A stretch of 64,000 nucleotides of DNA from Hormiphora californensis (taxonomy: Eukaryota; Ctenophora; Tentaculata; Cydippida; Pleurobrachiidae). The stretch is taken from positions 9,068,265 to 9,132,264 of the forward strand of contig CM035350.1 in assembly GCA_020137815.1 (NCBI GenBank). The letters run 5' to 3'. The notes under the pieces were generated by a model. That model saw only the letters and a list, made by a program, of their open reading frames with translations, was not told where the DNA came from and searched no databases. This document shows positions 22,436-32,970 of this stretch, one piece after another. Made by a program: the position numbers and the translations under genes. Position 1 is the first letter of the stretch. Each line of letters opens with the position of its first letter.

Positions 22436-23410
22436 GGTAAGTCGGAAGAACCTGTCCGTTCCTCTCATGAGCGCTCATGAGTGTATCATGAGTGTGTCAT
22501 GAGTGTATCATGAGTGTATCATGAGCGCTCATGAGACGTTTTTAGGTGTTTCAACGTCTCATGAGCGCTCATGAGTGTATCATGAGTGTATCATGAGTGT
22601 GTCATGAGCGCTCATGAGTGCTCATGAGACGTTGCTCATGAGCGCTCATGAGACATATGTCTCATCCCATCTCTGTTTCAATGTCTCATGAGCGCTCATG
22701 AGACGTTTTGACCTACATGTGCTCATGAGTGTATCATGAGACATGTCTCATGAGACATATGTCTCATGAGACGTTAGGGTTAGGGTTAGTGTTGGGTTTA
22801 CGGTTGGGCTAGGGTTAGGGTTATCCTTTAGGTCTAGGGACCCGTAGGGATAGGGTTAGTGTTGACCCATAGGCCTGGACCTAGCCCTACCCTCTACGGG
22901 TCCCTAGACCTAAAGGAAAGCCCTAACCCTAGCCCAACCCTAAACCCAACACTAACCCTAACCCTAACGTCTCATGAGACATATGTCTCATGAGACATGT
23001 CTCATGATACACTCATGAGCACATATAGGTCAAAACGTCTCATGAGCGCTCATGAGACATTGAAACAGAGATGGGATGAGACATATGTCTCATGAGCGCT
23101 CATGAGCAACGTCTCATGAGCACTCATGAGCGCTCATGACACACTCATGATACACTCATGATACACTCATGAGCGCTCATGAGACGTTGAAACACCTAAA
23201 AACGTCTCATGAGCGCTCATGATACACTCATGATACACTCATGACACACTCATGATACACTCATGAGCGCTCATGAGACGTTGAAACACCTAAAAACGTC
23301 TCATGAGCGCTCATGATACACTCATGATACACTCATGACACACTCATGATACACTCATGATACACTCATGAGCGCTCATGAGAGGAACGGACAGGTTCTT
23401 CCGACTTACC
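22436..23410. mobile_element. Fold-back element built from CTCATGAG palindromes
   Basis: Terminal inverted repeats GGTAAGTCGGAAGAACCTGT and the reverse complement enclose about 975 bp. The arms are made of short self-complementary words (CTCATGAGCGCTCATGAG, GTGTATCATGAG, ACATATGT). Near the centre are TTAGGG-like tracts (22768-22825), mirrored as CCCTAA at about 22920-22968. The right arm contains one extra internal unit, so the arms are of unequal length. There is no coding capacity. Confidence 0.85.
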
Positions 23411-23724
23411 CTCTGATGTTTTCGTGTCGGAGGATGGAATTTACCGCCTGCGTTGGCATAAAAAGTACCCCCAACATAGATTGTAACGTTGGTCGCTGGT
23501 CGCCGTGACCCCCCACCCCCGGCGACGCTGCGTTTTTCAGTTTAAAAATCGGACTTTAAACAGGCCACGAAACACGGGCGCCGTTACGATCTGGGTGTTT
23601 GGAGGCCTGTTTACAGGTGCGCGCTGCCAAAAAAGTTGATTCACTAAAGTCTAAAATGGCTCTAATCGCCAAACCACTCAACCGTTTTGGCTGATTCAAA
23701 GTTTATCTGGTAGGGAATGTCAAG

Positions 23725-23790
23725 GCCTAACCCCAACCCAAACCCCAACCCTAACCCTAACCCTACTTTAGCCCTAACCCTAAAAAGCCG
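23725..23790 (-). repeat. Interstitial telomere-like tract
   Basis: Degenerate CCCTAA repeats (CCAACCCTAACCCTAACCCT and variants) between two fold-back elements. They match the metazoan telomere unit but are short and flanked by ordinary sequence, so this is not a chromosome end. Confidence 0.7.
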
Positions 23791-23807
23791 TTTGTCAGCA
23801 CTCCCAA

Positions 23808-25294
23808 CACGGTGTCCCTTAAGGAGGTGAAACCTCGGCTAGATAAAGTTTTTTGGAGACCGGACCTAGGTTACGTATTTTTGACCGAGGAATCCGAAAA
23901 AAATAAAATTAAAATCGAAAACGTAGCGGTTTTTGCGTAAAACGGCAAAAACTGTCATTTTTCAGCGATTTTCGACTTTTTACGCTTTCTAGAGATTTAA
24001 AAAATATTTCCTTACAAGATATGATCTTGTGCTTCTAGACTAATAAAATACAATCGATTTGCTACAAATTGGTCCCGGGTTTGTGTGATTTGGTCAAAAG
24101 CTCTCTTTACTGTGGCCCATCAAAGATGTATACTCTGCAAATACGTTTTTGGCTCCTATGGCCACAGTTGTGGACCAAAAGAAGATTTATTATACACCAA
24201 AATTTGCGTCTTCTCAAGGCGAACAACCTGGTTTTTACGACATTCCATTTCATGCAGGCGTTAAGGAGTTACAGCTGAAAAACTGGTACAGTGGATTTTG
24301 GAAATACCCCTACTTCAACGAACCCTAATCCAGATAAGATTTCGAAAAAGATACATCTTCATACATGAAAATGAAGCTCAGACAAATGCCAATGTGATGC
24401 AAAAAACGGGAAGTGTCTAACTTATTTCGTTTAGAAGCTATAGCCAAAATAAAAGTGCTTATATTTGCCTTGAAAACACCCTCTAAAAGCCCTGAAAAAC
24501 AGCAAATCTGTCTAAAAATGCAATACGAATAAAATGTCACCTCCAGTGCACCAACTTATTCCCTTGTGGACAGCATTTGTTTGAAATTGTCAGAAATTGT
24601 CTAAAAGTATGGTTTTTAGAGGGTGTTTTCAAGGCAAATATAAGCACTTTTATTTTGGCTATAGCTTCTAAACGAAATAAGTTAGACACTTCCCGTTTTT
24701 TGCATCACATTGGCATTTGTCTGAGCTTCATTTTCATGTATGAAGATGTATCTTTTTCGAAATCTTATCTGGATTAGGGTTCGTTGAAGTAGGGGTATTT
24801 CCAAAATCCACTGTACCAGTTTTTCAGCTGTAACTCCTCAACGCCTGCATGAAATGGAATGTCGTAAAAACCAGGTTGTTCGCCTTGAGAAGACGCAAAT
24901 TTTGGTGTATAATAAATTTTCTTTTGGTCCACAACTGTGGCCACAGGAGCCAAAAACGTATTTGCAGAGTATACATCTTTGATGGGCCACAGTAAAGAGA
25001 GCTTTTGACCAAATCACACAAACCCGGGACCAATTTGTAGCAAATCGATTGTATTTTATTAGTCTAGAAGCACAAGATCATATCTTGTAAGAAAATATTT
25101 TTTAAATCTCTAGAAAGCGTAAAAAGTCGAAAATCGCTGAAAAATGACAGTTTTTGCCGTTTTACGCAAAAACCGCTACGTTTTCGATTTTAATTTTATG
25201 TTTTTCGGATTCCTCGGTCAAAAATACGTAACCTAGGTCCGGTTTCCAAAAAACTTTATCTAGCCGAGGTTTCATCTCCTTAAGGGACACCGTG
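23808..25294. mobile_element. 1.49-kb long-TIR fold-back element
   Basis: Positions pair with a sum of 49102, so the element is almost entirely two arms of about 700 bp around a short spacer near 24540-24600. The termini are CACGGTGTCCCTTAAGGAGG on the left and a near-exact complement on the right. Mirrored open frames within it are by-products of the fold-back and are not taken as genes. Family unknown; long terminal repeats without a transposase suggest a non-autonomous DNA element. Confidence 0.88.
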
Positions 25295-25366
25295 CCAAAA
25301 CACCCAGATTTTAACGCTGGCCATTATAATCGCGCCCGCCACGAAACACCCAGATTTTGTTTTTTT

Positions 25367-25520
25367 AGTGGAAACCCTTACGGTTTTCCCGCGTGCGCGG
25401 CTCAAATTCTGAGCTGTAATTGGCTGAAATTTCGAGCGCGCGAAATTTCAGCCAATCAGAGCGCAGGATTTGAGCCGCGCACGCGCCGCGCGCGTGGGAA
25501 AAACCGTAAGGGCTTCCACT
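25367..25520 (+). mobile_element. Fold-back MITE, AGTGGAAGC family (second copy)
   Basis: Ends AGTGGAAACCCTTACGGTTT and AAACCGTAAGGGCTTCCACT match the 22194-22417 element's termini. The interior differs (GC-rich CGCGTGCGCGGCTCAAATTC and its complement), so the two share ends but not bodies. Confidence 0.8.
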
Positions 25521-25773
25521 TCCGTGGATTTTGGAATGGAACTTTTTTACCCTTTTCAACTTTTTGTCCGGACGGTCCGTGCAATTTTTTGCAGCGAAAG
25601 CTCATCTAGTTCCGGAGTAAGGAGGGTTCAAAAAGTGCCGAAATGGGCTTGAACTGAAATATCCACCCTGCTGGCAAGCCGGCCCCCTTTTTTGATTTTT
25701 CAGGAAACGTTTTTGGAATGGTCAATGGGCCACTTTTGCGCTTGCTAGCGCAGTGATAAAAATATGGATCTTA

Positions 25774-25918
25774 CTTGTTGAGTAAGGGGGAAGGGTGTGA
25801 GTCTTACAGTCTTCCCCCTTAGGGGAAACTCTAACTGAATGGCATCCCATTAATGGGATCCCATCAACAGTAAAACTCTAACTGATAATGGACCACAGTG
25901 ATGGTTCTTTCTCTGTAT
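25774..25918 (+). repeat. Left inverted flank of the LINE
   Basis: This sequence (TTGTTGAGTAAGG... through ...GGTTCTTTCTCTGTAT) recurs inverted at 32431-32539. The left copy has an extra ~35-bp GA/CT-rich insert. The two copies enclose the LINE almost exactly. Confidence 0.8.
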
Positions 25919-26023
25919 CATCAACTACAACGTAAAACTATTTATTGAGCAGGTAGATATGTCACAGTGATCGCCCAGGAGGGCAGGCAACTTTCTACCT
26001 ACTGTGGTGATAACAGAAAAGCT

Positions 26024-27322
26024 ATGGCTTCCGATATCTGCAAGTGCGGCGAGGAAACTGATCCAAAGGGAGTTCGTGTACAGTGTGCTAACTGTAAGAG
26101 TCACTTTCACAAGACCTGTGCCAATCCCTTTTTTGCCAACTATACTGGTAATACGCTCCCGAAGAATTTTAATGACTGGTGGTGTACTCAGTGTCTAGTA
26201 TTGCGGGACATTGATGAGGGAAACCAGGTGTTAATCAATTCCTTGACAGCTAAACTAGCTCCTCATTTCGAGGCACGTTTTGATGACCTCTCTAAGGAAA
26301 TGGACGGTAAGGTGAACCAATTGAATGATCAAATTGAGTCTAAGATTCTTGCGGTACTCCAGTCCTTCTTCCCCAATAGATCACCTTCTCCATCAAACCC
26401 GTCATCTGCTTCTCCCTCCCTAGAGATCCTCCAGGACTCTATGGCAACTCCTATCAAAACCTCCACTTCCCAATTCGTTACCACCCCCAAATCTTCAACC
26501 ACCTATGCATCCTTGATTGATAAACCAGCTGCCCCCACAGCTGATCCGCTCCCCATCATCCCACCACCGCGTCCCGCTCTTAAATCGGCCCCATCTCTGA
26601 AACTGAAGGTGCAATGTCCCAACAAAGATGCTTCCGAAATAGCTAAGACCCTTGACAGGGTATTGGTGTCGACCCCTCTGAACTTCCTTGACTGCAAAGG
26701 TGAGGATCAAATCGTTATTGGATTTCCGAGCTCAACGGACTTGAAGTCTGTAAGTGATATTATTGACGAAAAGACTCCTGATGAGGTTACTGTTGCTCCA
26801 GTTACCCTAACTGCAAAAGTGACCGTTCTTAGCGTGCCTCTGGAAATTGAGGGAGTAGGGAAAGAGGCTCTCAACAAATTGGTCCTGCACAATCTTCTAT
26901 CCAAAAACCCATGGCTCAGCTCTGATAACACTACTGTCGTTGACGTTAAGAGCCACTTCAAAAACAAGCAGCTGTGCAATGTTGGTCTTAGGCTTCCAGT
27001 AGAGATGCAGAAACGTTTGCTGCAGGAAGGCAAGTTGTATTACGGCAGATCGAGGCTGAATGTTCAGGAGCGCTTCTATGTCCAGCAATGTTACAAGTGC
27101 CAGGGGTACAATCATGTTAGCAAGGACTGTACAAGTGATGTCTCGGTATGTAAGAGATGTGGCGGTGACCACGATGTGAAGAAATGTGACGCTCCCCATA
27201 CAAAACTCTGTGTTAATTGTAACCATTCTGCTGAACATAAAGCTAATGCGATAACCCATTTCAGTGGTGATCACAAATGCCCAGTGCGCCTCAGCATAAT
27301 TAATGGGATGGCAAAAAACTAG
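26024..27322 (+). CDS. LINE ORF1 protein with PHD-like and CCHC fingers
   Basis: A 432-residue open frame from the first ATG in good context. An upstream in-frame extension lacks an ATG and was not used. An N-terminal C4HC3-type PHD-like finger (CKCG...CANCKSHFHKTC...WWCTQC, about residues 6-57) is followed by a coiled, Ser/Pro-rich middle. The C-terminal zinc knuckles are CYKCQGYNHVSKDC and CKRCGGDHDVKKC, plus a further Cys/His cluster. PHD-bearing ORF1 proteins are known in some CR1-clade LINEs. The expected role is nucleic-acid binding and RNP assembly. ORF2 begins two bases after its stop codon (TAG-AG-ATG), which suggests termination-reinitiation. Confidence 0.85.
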   Translation: MASDICKCGEETDPKGVRVQCANCKSHFHKTCANPFFANYTGNTLPKNFNDWWCTQCLVLRDIDEGNQVLINSLTAKLAPHFEARFDDLSKEMDGKVNQLNDQIESKILAVLQSFFPNRSPSPSNPSSASPSLEILQDSMATPIKTSTSQFVTTPKSSTTYASLIDKPAAPTADPLPIIPPPRPALKSAPSLKLKVQCPNKDASEIAKTLDRVLVSTPLNFLDCKGEDQIVIGFPSSTDLKSVSDIIDEKTPDEVTVAPVTLTAKVTVLSVPLEIEGVGKEALNKLVLHNLLSKNPWLSSDNTTVVDVKSHFKNKQLCNVGLRLPVEMQKRLLQEGKLYYGRSRLNVQERFYVQQCYKCQGYNHVSKDCTSDVSVCKRCGGDHDVKKCDAPHTKLCVNCNHSAEHKANAITHFSGDHKCPVRLSIINGMAKN

Positions 27323-27324
27323 AG

Positions 27325-29349
27325 ATGTTAGAGGCTCCTTATCTCAGATTTGCAACCTTGAACTGCTTTTCTATCCGGAATAAACTTGAGGAGGTCATGA
27401 TGTTAGTCTCTGAGAACTGTGTCGATGTTATGTGCATTACTGAGAGCTGGCTCCATGAAGAAGAACACTCCATTAGCAGACAAATTTCTGAGTTTGATTA
27501 TCAACTAATCAACCTCTCGAGAGGATCCAGAGGTGGGGGTGTAGCGGTTATCTCTAGGAATGGTTTGACGGTGAAGCGGTGCAAAACTAACAGACAATTT
27601 TCATCTTTTGAGTGTTTAGAGGTGACGGTGGAGGGGCGAGGAGTAGAGCTCACTAGAGCGGCTGTTGTTTATCGCCCACCAGATGCGTCTAAACAGACTG
27701 CTTTCTTGGACGAATTTGGAGATTTCTTGTCTGACTTCACGACCAAGTCAGGCCATCTAGTATTAACAGGTGATTTCAACATTCACATTGAGAACCCCAG
27801 CTGCTCTTTTTCCGATAACTTCATGCAGATAGTTGGAGACCATAACTGGCAACAGAAGATCGACCAGCCAACACACATAAATGGAGGTTGGCTTGATTTG
27901 GTTCTCACAAATGATGATTACCTCTTGAGTGATGTCGATGTTTTACCTACCCCAGAAGTCCCTGATCATTTTCTGGTGTCATTCAACGTTCACTGTGGCT
28001 CATCAAACCGTCTTCCTCAGAAAAAGACTGTTGTATCTAGATGCATGCGAAGAGTGACGGTGGAAGCTATAACTGAAATGATCCAGAAATCTGAGCTGAA
28101 GGGCCCCAATTTTCCTGGGCGATCTCTTACTGAGTGCGTTGAGATGTATGATGAACTCTTATTAGACATTCTAGACGAGCTTGCACCTCTTGAAGAGAAA
28201 ACACTTTTGATCGGTGACAAACCTCGGTGGTTTGATGTTGACTGCTATACAGCACTGAAGAGCAGGCGTGGGGCTGAGCGCAGGTATCGACGGCTTTACA
28301 AGAAGAAGCTAAAGAAGCCCAATCGAGTTACTTATGAAGAACTTGATCTAGCGGAAAGGGAGTTTGTAAGAGAAGTGAGATACGCAAGGTCAGTGTTTAG
28401 ACGGGCTAGACGAGAGTTTTTCAGACGCAGACTTCAGGCTGCTGAGGGCAATCCATCTGCTACCTATCAGGTGATGAACTACCTGCTGGGTAAAGATAAA
28501 ACCCCGAAAGCACTCCCAACAGTGCCTGATCCTGCTAAACTTCCGGATTTACTGAGTGAGTTCTTTCACTCCAAAGTTGAAAAGATTTATCAAGATATTC
28601 GAAATGATCCATCCTTCTCAGAAACCTTGCCTAACTTGCCCGATACGAGAACACCAACATCAGTGCCTGTCCTTGCATCGTTTAAACCGGTATCGGATGA
28701 ACAACTTGTATCTACCATCCGAAGAATGAACCAAAAACATTGTTCCCTTGACCCTATACCGACCTCTCTACTCACAGGTGCCTTACCTCATCTCCTACCA
28801 ATAATCTCGAAGATCGTCAACTCCAGTCTGTCCCAAGGAGAAATGCCTGATAACTTGAAAACAGCTGTAATAAGACCTGCTCACAAAAATGCGTCATTGG
28901 ATCCGGATCAATTGAAAAGCTACAGACCTATTTCCAACTTATCATTTTTATCAAAGGTAGTAGAGAAATGTGTAGCTGAGCAGCTAATTGACCATCTTGA
29001 AAAACATGATCTTTTCGCTAAATTCCAGTCCGCCTATAGAACGAAACATTCTTGCGAAACGGCGACCGTGAAAATTGTCAATGACATCCTCTTACAGATT
29101 GACAGCAAATCTCAGGTGATTCTTGTGTTATTGGACCTCTCGGCCGCGTTCGACACCATCTCGCATTCAGAACTGTTACGGCGACTTGAGAATGAATATC
29201 GAATTGGAGGTAGTGTTCTGAAATGGATCAAATCCTACCTGTCAGGACGCTTTGCGAAGGTTAAGATCGGATCGACGGAGTCCAGTTCGAAACCTATTGA
29301 AATCGGAGTGCCCCAAGGGTCTATTCTTGGCCTGTTGTTGTTTATCCTA
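27325..29349 (+). pseudogene. LINE ORF2, 5' part (endonuclease and RT fingers/palm)
   Basis: 675 codons up to the fold-back insertion. The N-terminal apurinic-like endonuclease shows ATLNCFSIRNK, ITESWL, VVYRPP, TGDFNIHI, LDLVLTN and PDHFLVS. The reverse transcriptase shows KSYRPISNLSFLSKVVEKCV, FQSAYRTKHSCETA, LLDLSAAFDTISH and GVPQGSILG, then ends at LLLFIL. The missing YADD box is in the 3' part at 30225-31142. Removing the insertion and one copy of its TA duplication keeps the frame, for a total of 980 residues. This describes the break only; the present copy cannot make the full protein. Confidence 0.88.
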
Positions 29350-30222
29350 CCGTGTGCGGCAAAAAAAATCCCCCCCCCCCTAGACCACCATAGTTGCCGA
29401 TATGGTGGAGAGCTGTAACTTGGCAGGGTTGCTCCACTATGTCTATCTTGATCCTGACAGAAAAATCAGAGCTCTAGCTCAAAATTCATTTTCATGAACG
29501 GAATGAACCTCTCCGTTCCTTCGATATGAGACCCCCTCATCATTCAGAATTTTTTGCCCGTCTTTGGCTATCGATTAGCTTTCCAATGTGACCAAGATCA
29601 TCTAAATTGGACAACCACAAGAGACACAGTGTCATGTTTCTTAAAGTTAGTCAGGTCATGTGATCCTCACCGAATCGTTGAGTATTCAGTATTACGAATC
29701 AGTCTAAGTGGTAGAGAATCACGTATCACGGCTACTAATGAGGGATGACGATGCTGATTGGTCATGAGATCTGTAGCTCTGTGATAAATGTCCTCTTTCC
29801 TCGAATCACATTACCCTGTATTGGTACACATACCTCATTAGCGGCCGTGATACGAGATTCCTCTGCCCCTTGGCTCGATTAGCAATCCCGGATAATCAAC
29901 GATTCGGTGAGGATCACATGGCCTGACTAACTTTAAGAAACATGACACTGTGTCTCTTGTGGTTGTCCAATTTAGATGATCTTGGTCACATTGGAAAGCT
30001 AATCGATAGCCAAAGACGGGCAAAAAATTCTGAATGATGAGGGGGTCTCATATCGAAGGAACGGAGAAGTTCATTCCGTTCATGAAAATGAATTTTGAGC
30101 TAGAGCTCTGATTTTTCTGTCAGGATCAAGATAGACATAGTGGAGCAACCCTGCCAAGTTACAGCTCTCCACCACATCGGCAACTATGATGGTCTAGGGG
30201 GGGATTTTTTTGCCGCACACGG
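29350..30222. mobile_element. 873-bp fold-back element inserted in LINE ORF2
   Basis: Termini CCGTGTGCGGCAAAAAAA and TTTTTTTGCCGCACACGG. The arms are each more than 300 bp, with the spacer near 29700-29830. It is flanked by TA on both sides (29348-29349 and 30223-30224), a TA target-site duplication as made by Tc1/mariner-type and some other DNA transposases. There is no coding capacity. Confidence 0.9.
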
Positions 30223-30224
30223 TA

Positions 30225-31142
30225 TATATGAAGGACCTGGAAAAGATTGCTGCATTATACGACCTAACCATACATATGTATGCTGATGATAGTCAGATAT
30301 ATGTTTCATTCTCACCAGAATCAATCGGTGAGGTGACCGAAAGACTACAGAAATGCATGGCACACATAAAATTGTGGATGGCTCATAGTATGCTGAAGCT
30401 CAACCCAGAGAAAACGGAAGTTCTCATCCTGAAAAACAAATGGAGTAAATCACCTGATATTGAGAACATATTGATCAATCCAGAAGATGGCGAAACAGAA
30501 GTCGCCCCAAGAGCGAGAAACTTGGGCGTAATGTTTGACAGCACATTATCAATGGCCGATCACGTTACTAAAGTTGTCAAAGCTTGCAATCTACAACTGG
30601 TACAGATGTGGAGAATAGCCGGAAAATTGAGTAAGGCACAGAAAACTAAGCTGGTTTCAACCCTTATTCATAGCCGTATCGATTATTGCAACTCTCTTTT
30701 GGTTTCATTAAAGGATTCTGACCTGAAACGTCTACAGAAAGTTCAGAACAGTGCGACACGATATATTTATGGGAAAAGAGGAAAACGCGGTGTAACAAAA
30801 CTTCGTATGAAATCACACTTCTTGCCTGTGAAACAGCGAATAGAGTACAAAGTTTGCTTGATGGTATACAAGACTCTTCATGATCAATCCCCTCCATACA
30901 TGTCTGAGATGTTAGTGAAGCGGCCCCAGAAAGTGAAATCACTCCGAGTGGATAATGACGTCACCGCTCTGAAAGAGGTGCGGAGGAGTGAGTACCACTA
31001 CGAGAACACTAGAGGCGCTTTCAGTATTGCTGCACCTAAATTATGGAATCAGCTACCACGATCAATCCGGGACTCAGAATCCCTTACTACTTTTAAAACA
31101 TCCCTGAAGACGCACTTGTTCTTTAGAGCATACAACCAATGA
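30225..31142 (+). pseudogene. LINE ORF2, 3' part (RT active site to C-terminus)
   Basis: It continues ORF2 with YMKDL... and the reverse-transcriptase box MYADDSQIYVSF. The CR1/L2-type C-terminus follows: STLIHSRIDYCNSLL, LQKVQNSATRYIYG, HFLPVKQRIEYKVCLMVYK, and a final FKTSLKTHLFFRAY block. It is separated from its start by the fold-back insertion. The stop overlaps an ATG (ATGA at 31139). Confidence 0.88.
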
Positions 31143-31254
31143 TCGGCAAAATAATCCTCACTTCCCTACATTTGGTACATCCACATGGATTCCTGAGTAA
31201 CTACTGTCTCCAACTCCTATTCCTGATTCCTGGGCTCCCTTTTTCTCGTGTATT

Positions 31255-32013
31255 CCTTCACATCGATACCTGGGTCCTCTACTCCTACCTCCTCCACATC
31301 GATCCCTGGGTCCTTTACTCCTACCTCCTCCACATCGATCCCTGGGTCCTCTACTCCTACCTCCTCCACATCGATCCCTGGGTCCTTTACTCCTACCCTC
31401 TCCACATCGATTCCTGGGTCCTTTCCCTACCTTGCTCCACATCGATCCCTGGGTCTTTTCCCAACCTCCTTCACATCGATCCCTGGGTCCTTTACTCCTA
31501 CCTCCTCCACATCGATTCCTGGGTCCTTTCCCTACCTTGCTCCACATCGATCCCTGGGTCCTCTACTTCTACCTCCTCCACATCGATCCCTGGGTCCTTT
31601 ACTCCTACCTCCTCCACATCGATCCCTGGGTCCTTTACTCCTACCTCCTCCACATCGATTCCTGGGTCCTTTCCCTACCTTGCTCCACATCGATCCCTGG
31701 GTCTTTTCCCAACCTCCTTCACATCGATCCCTGGGTCCTTTACTCCTACCTCCTCCACATCGATTCCTGGGTCCTTTCCCTACCTTGCTCCACATCGATC
31801 CCTGGGTCCTCTACTCCTACCTGCTCCACATCGATCCCTTGGTCCTTTACTCCTACCTCCTCCACATCGATCCCTGGGTCCTTTACTCCTACCTCCTCCA
31901 CATCGATCCCTGGGTCCTTTACTCCTACCTTGCTCCTCATCGATCCCTGGGTCATTTACTCCTACCTCCTCCACATTGATCCCTGGGTCCTTTTCCTTGC
32001 GCTGCTCCATATC
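31255..32013 (+). repeat. 36-bp minisatellite in LINE 3' region
   Basis: About 21 tandem copies of a 36-bp unit (core CACATCGATCCCTGGGTCCT, then TTACTCCTACCTCCTC), with variant units that spell TTCCTGGGTCCTTTCCCTAC. Because 36 is a multiple of three, long open frames appear in all three forward frames and in reverse, all with 12-residue periodicity. Confidence 0.95.
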
Positions 32014-32332
32014 GAGCACATCCTCATTCCTCATTCTACAAACTATTTACAACATCCCTTCTACACGCTACTCATCACTTGTTATCACGACAGTTTATTG
32101 ATTCTGTTTTTTGTACATACAATGTGATATTGAAGAGTGTTTGAATTAGACGAGATAACCCAGCTAGAGGTAGCTACGGGCGGAAACGTCCGCATGTTGG
32201 ACATATTTATTTTAATACTTGTGAACCAATATGTTTAGTGTATTAGCGGGGTGTCAATAATTACATTTATTTAATTTATTGACATTATAAATATAATTTT
32301 AATCTTGTAATCTTGTAATCTTGTAATCTTGT

Positions 32333-32430
32333 ATTCTCTCTGTAGGCAGTACATCTATGTACTGTCTACAGAGAGAATACAGAGAAAGAACTATAGGGCA
32401 TGCCCGGGCACGGGCGTGCACACAGAGAGA
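32333..32430. repeat. Palindromic LINE 3' junction
   Basis: Directly after the AATCTTGT tail lies an inverted repeat (TATTCTCTCTGTAGGCAGTA paired with TACTGTCTACAGAGAGAATA). ACAGAGAGAATACAGAGAAA then occurs twice, the second time leading into the right inverted flank. Confidence 0.6.
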
Positions 32431-32539
32431 ATACAGAGAAAGAACCATCACTGTGGTCCATTATCAGTTAGAGTTTTACTGTTGATGGGATCCCATTAAT
32501 GGGATGCCATTCAGTTAGAGTTTCCCCTTACTCAACAAG
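32431..32539 (-). repeat. Right inverted flank of the LINE
   Basis: Reverse complement of 25774-25918 without the 35-bp insert. It is near-identical over about 110 bp. Together the flanks look like the long terminal repeats of a fold-back element into which the LINE inserted. Confidence 0.8.
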
Positions 32540-32556
32540 ATCTTAATTCTTACAGC

Positions 32557-32748
32557 TTACCAGCTTTGCTTTTTCCCTTGCGATCTCTCCGCGTCCTTAG
32601 TGTCACCGAAGGCTATTTTGGGGCCCTTTGTGAAACAATGAAACTCCCAATGCAATGCCTCTTGTTTGCCCCCCCCCCAGTGCCTTCTCGGCCCGGCGCT
32701 GGTCATCCTGGTCACGCTTGGCAGCACGAAGAACAGAACTAGTTTCAT
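32557..32748 (-). pseudogene. Broken paralogue of Cys-rich peptide exon 1
   Basis: The first residues (MKLVLFFVLPS) and about 200 bp upstream match the first exon and promoter of the Cys-rich peptide gene at 34131. The frame then runs into unrelated sequence with a poly-G run and stops after 63 residues, next to the LINE's inverted flank. A remnant of the original donor (GCTGGTAAGC complement) is seen near 32555-32572. It is probably disrupted by the mobile element next to it. Confidence 0.5.
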
Positions 32749-32970
32749 AGCGGTTGAGCAAAGAAGAATATTATCGAGCTGCGTTAAATGTTGGTTGGAA
32801 GGCACTTCTAACAGCCCCTTTTTATAGGGGGCATGTCCCGGCCCCTTCGATCAACCGATCCTTACTCTCCAACACGGAGTGCTGTCCCCTTCGAGCACCA
32901 CGTGGGCACCATGTGGTTATAAAGCACCTTTATATCACTAGCGCGAAATATTCAAGCTGGTTCAAGTAAA
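32749..32970 (-). promoter_or_regulatory. Duplicated promoter region, copy A
   Basis: Homologous to 34132-34325. In minus orientation it carries a TATA-like CCCTATAAAAAGGGG (about 32817-32831), roughly 75 bp upstream of the ATG, and an E-box CACGTG (32899-32904). Copy B keeps the E-box but has lost the clear TATA block. Confidence 0.5.

Larger units (their letters stand above)
25919..32332 (+). mobile_element. CR1/L2-type LINE, nearly full length, disrupted
   Basis: The element runs from just inside an inverted flank to a 3' tail of four AATCTTGT units (32301-32332), the short-repeat 3' end typical of CR1/L2 elements. It encodes ORF1 (26024-27322) and ORF2 (from 27325). ORF2 is broken by a fold-back insertion (29350-30222), and a 36-bp minisatellite fills most of the 3' UTR. 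Apart from that insertion I saw no stop or frameshift, so the copy was probably active recently. Confidence 0.85.

Noticed and set aside
22440-23400. CRISPR-like array
   Set aside because: The repeats are palindromic words without unique spacers, and the sequence is eukaryotic.
22766-23790. Chromosome end (telomere)
   Set aside because: TTAGGG-like tracts are short, degenerate, in both orientations and embedded in fold-back DNA with genes on both sides.
24069-25033. Mirrored open frames in the 1.49-kb fold-back
   Set aside because: They arise from the inverted arms, lack recognisable domains and are bounded by non-coding arm sequence.
31248-32127. Long Ser/Pro- and His/Leu-rich open frames
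   Set aside because: They follow from the 36-bp period of the minisatellite, which keeps every frame open.
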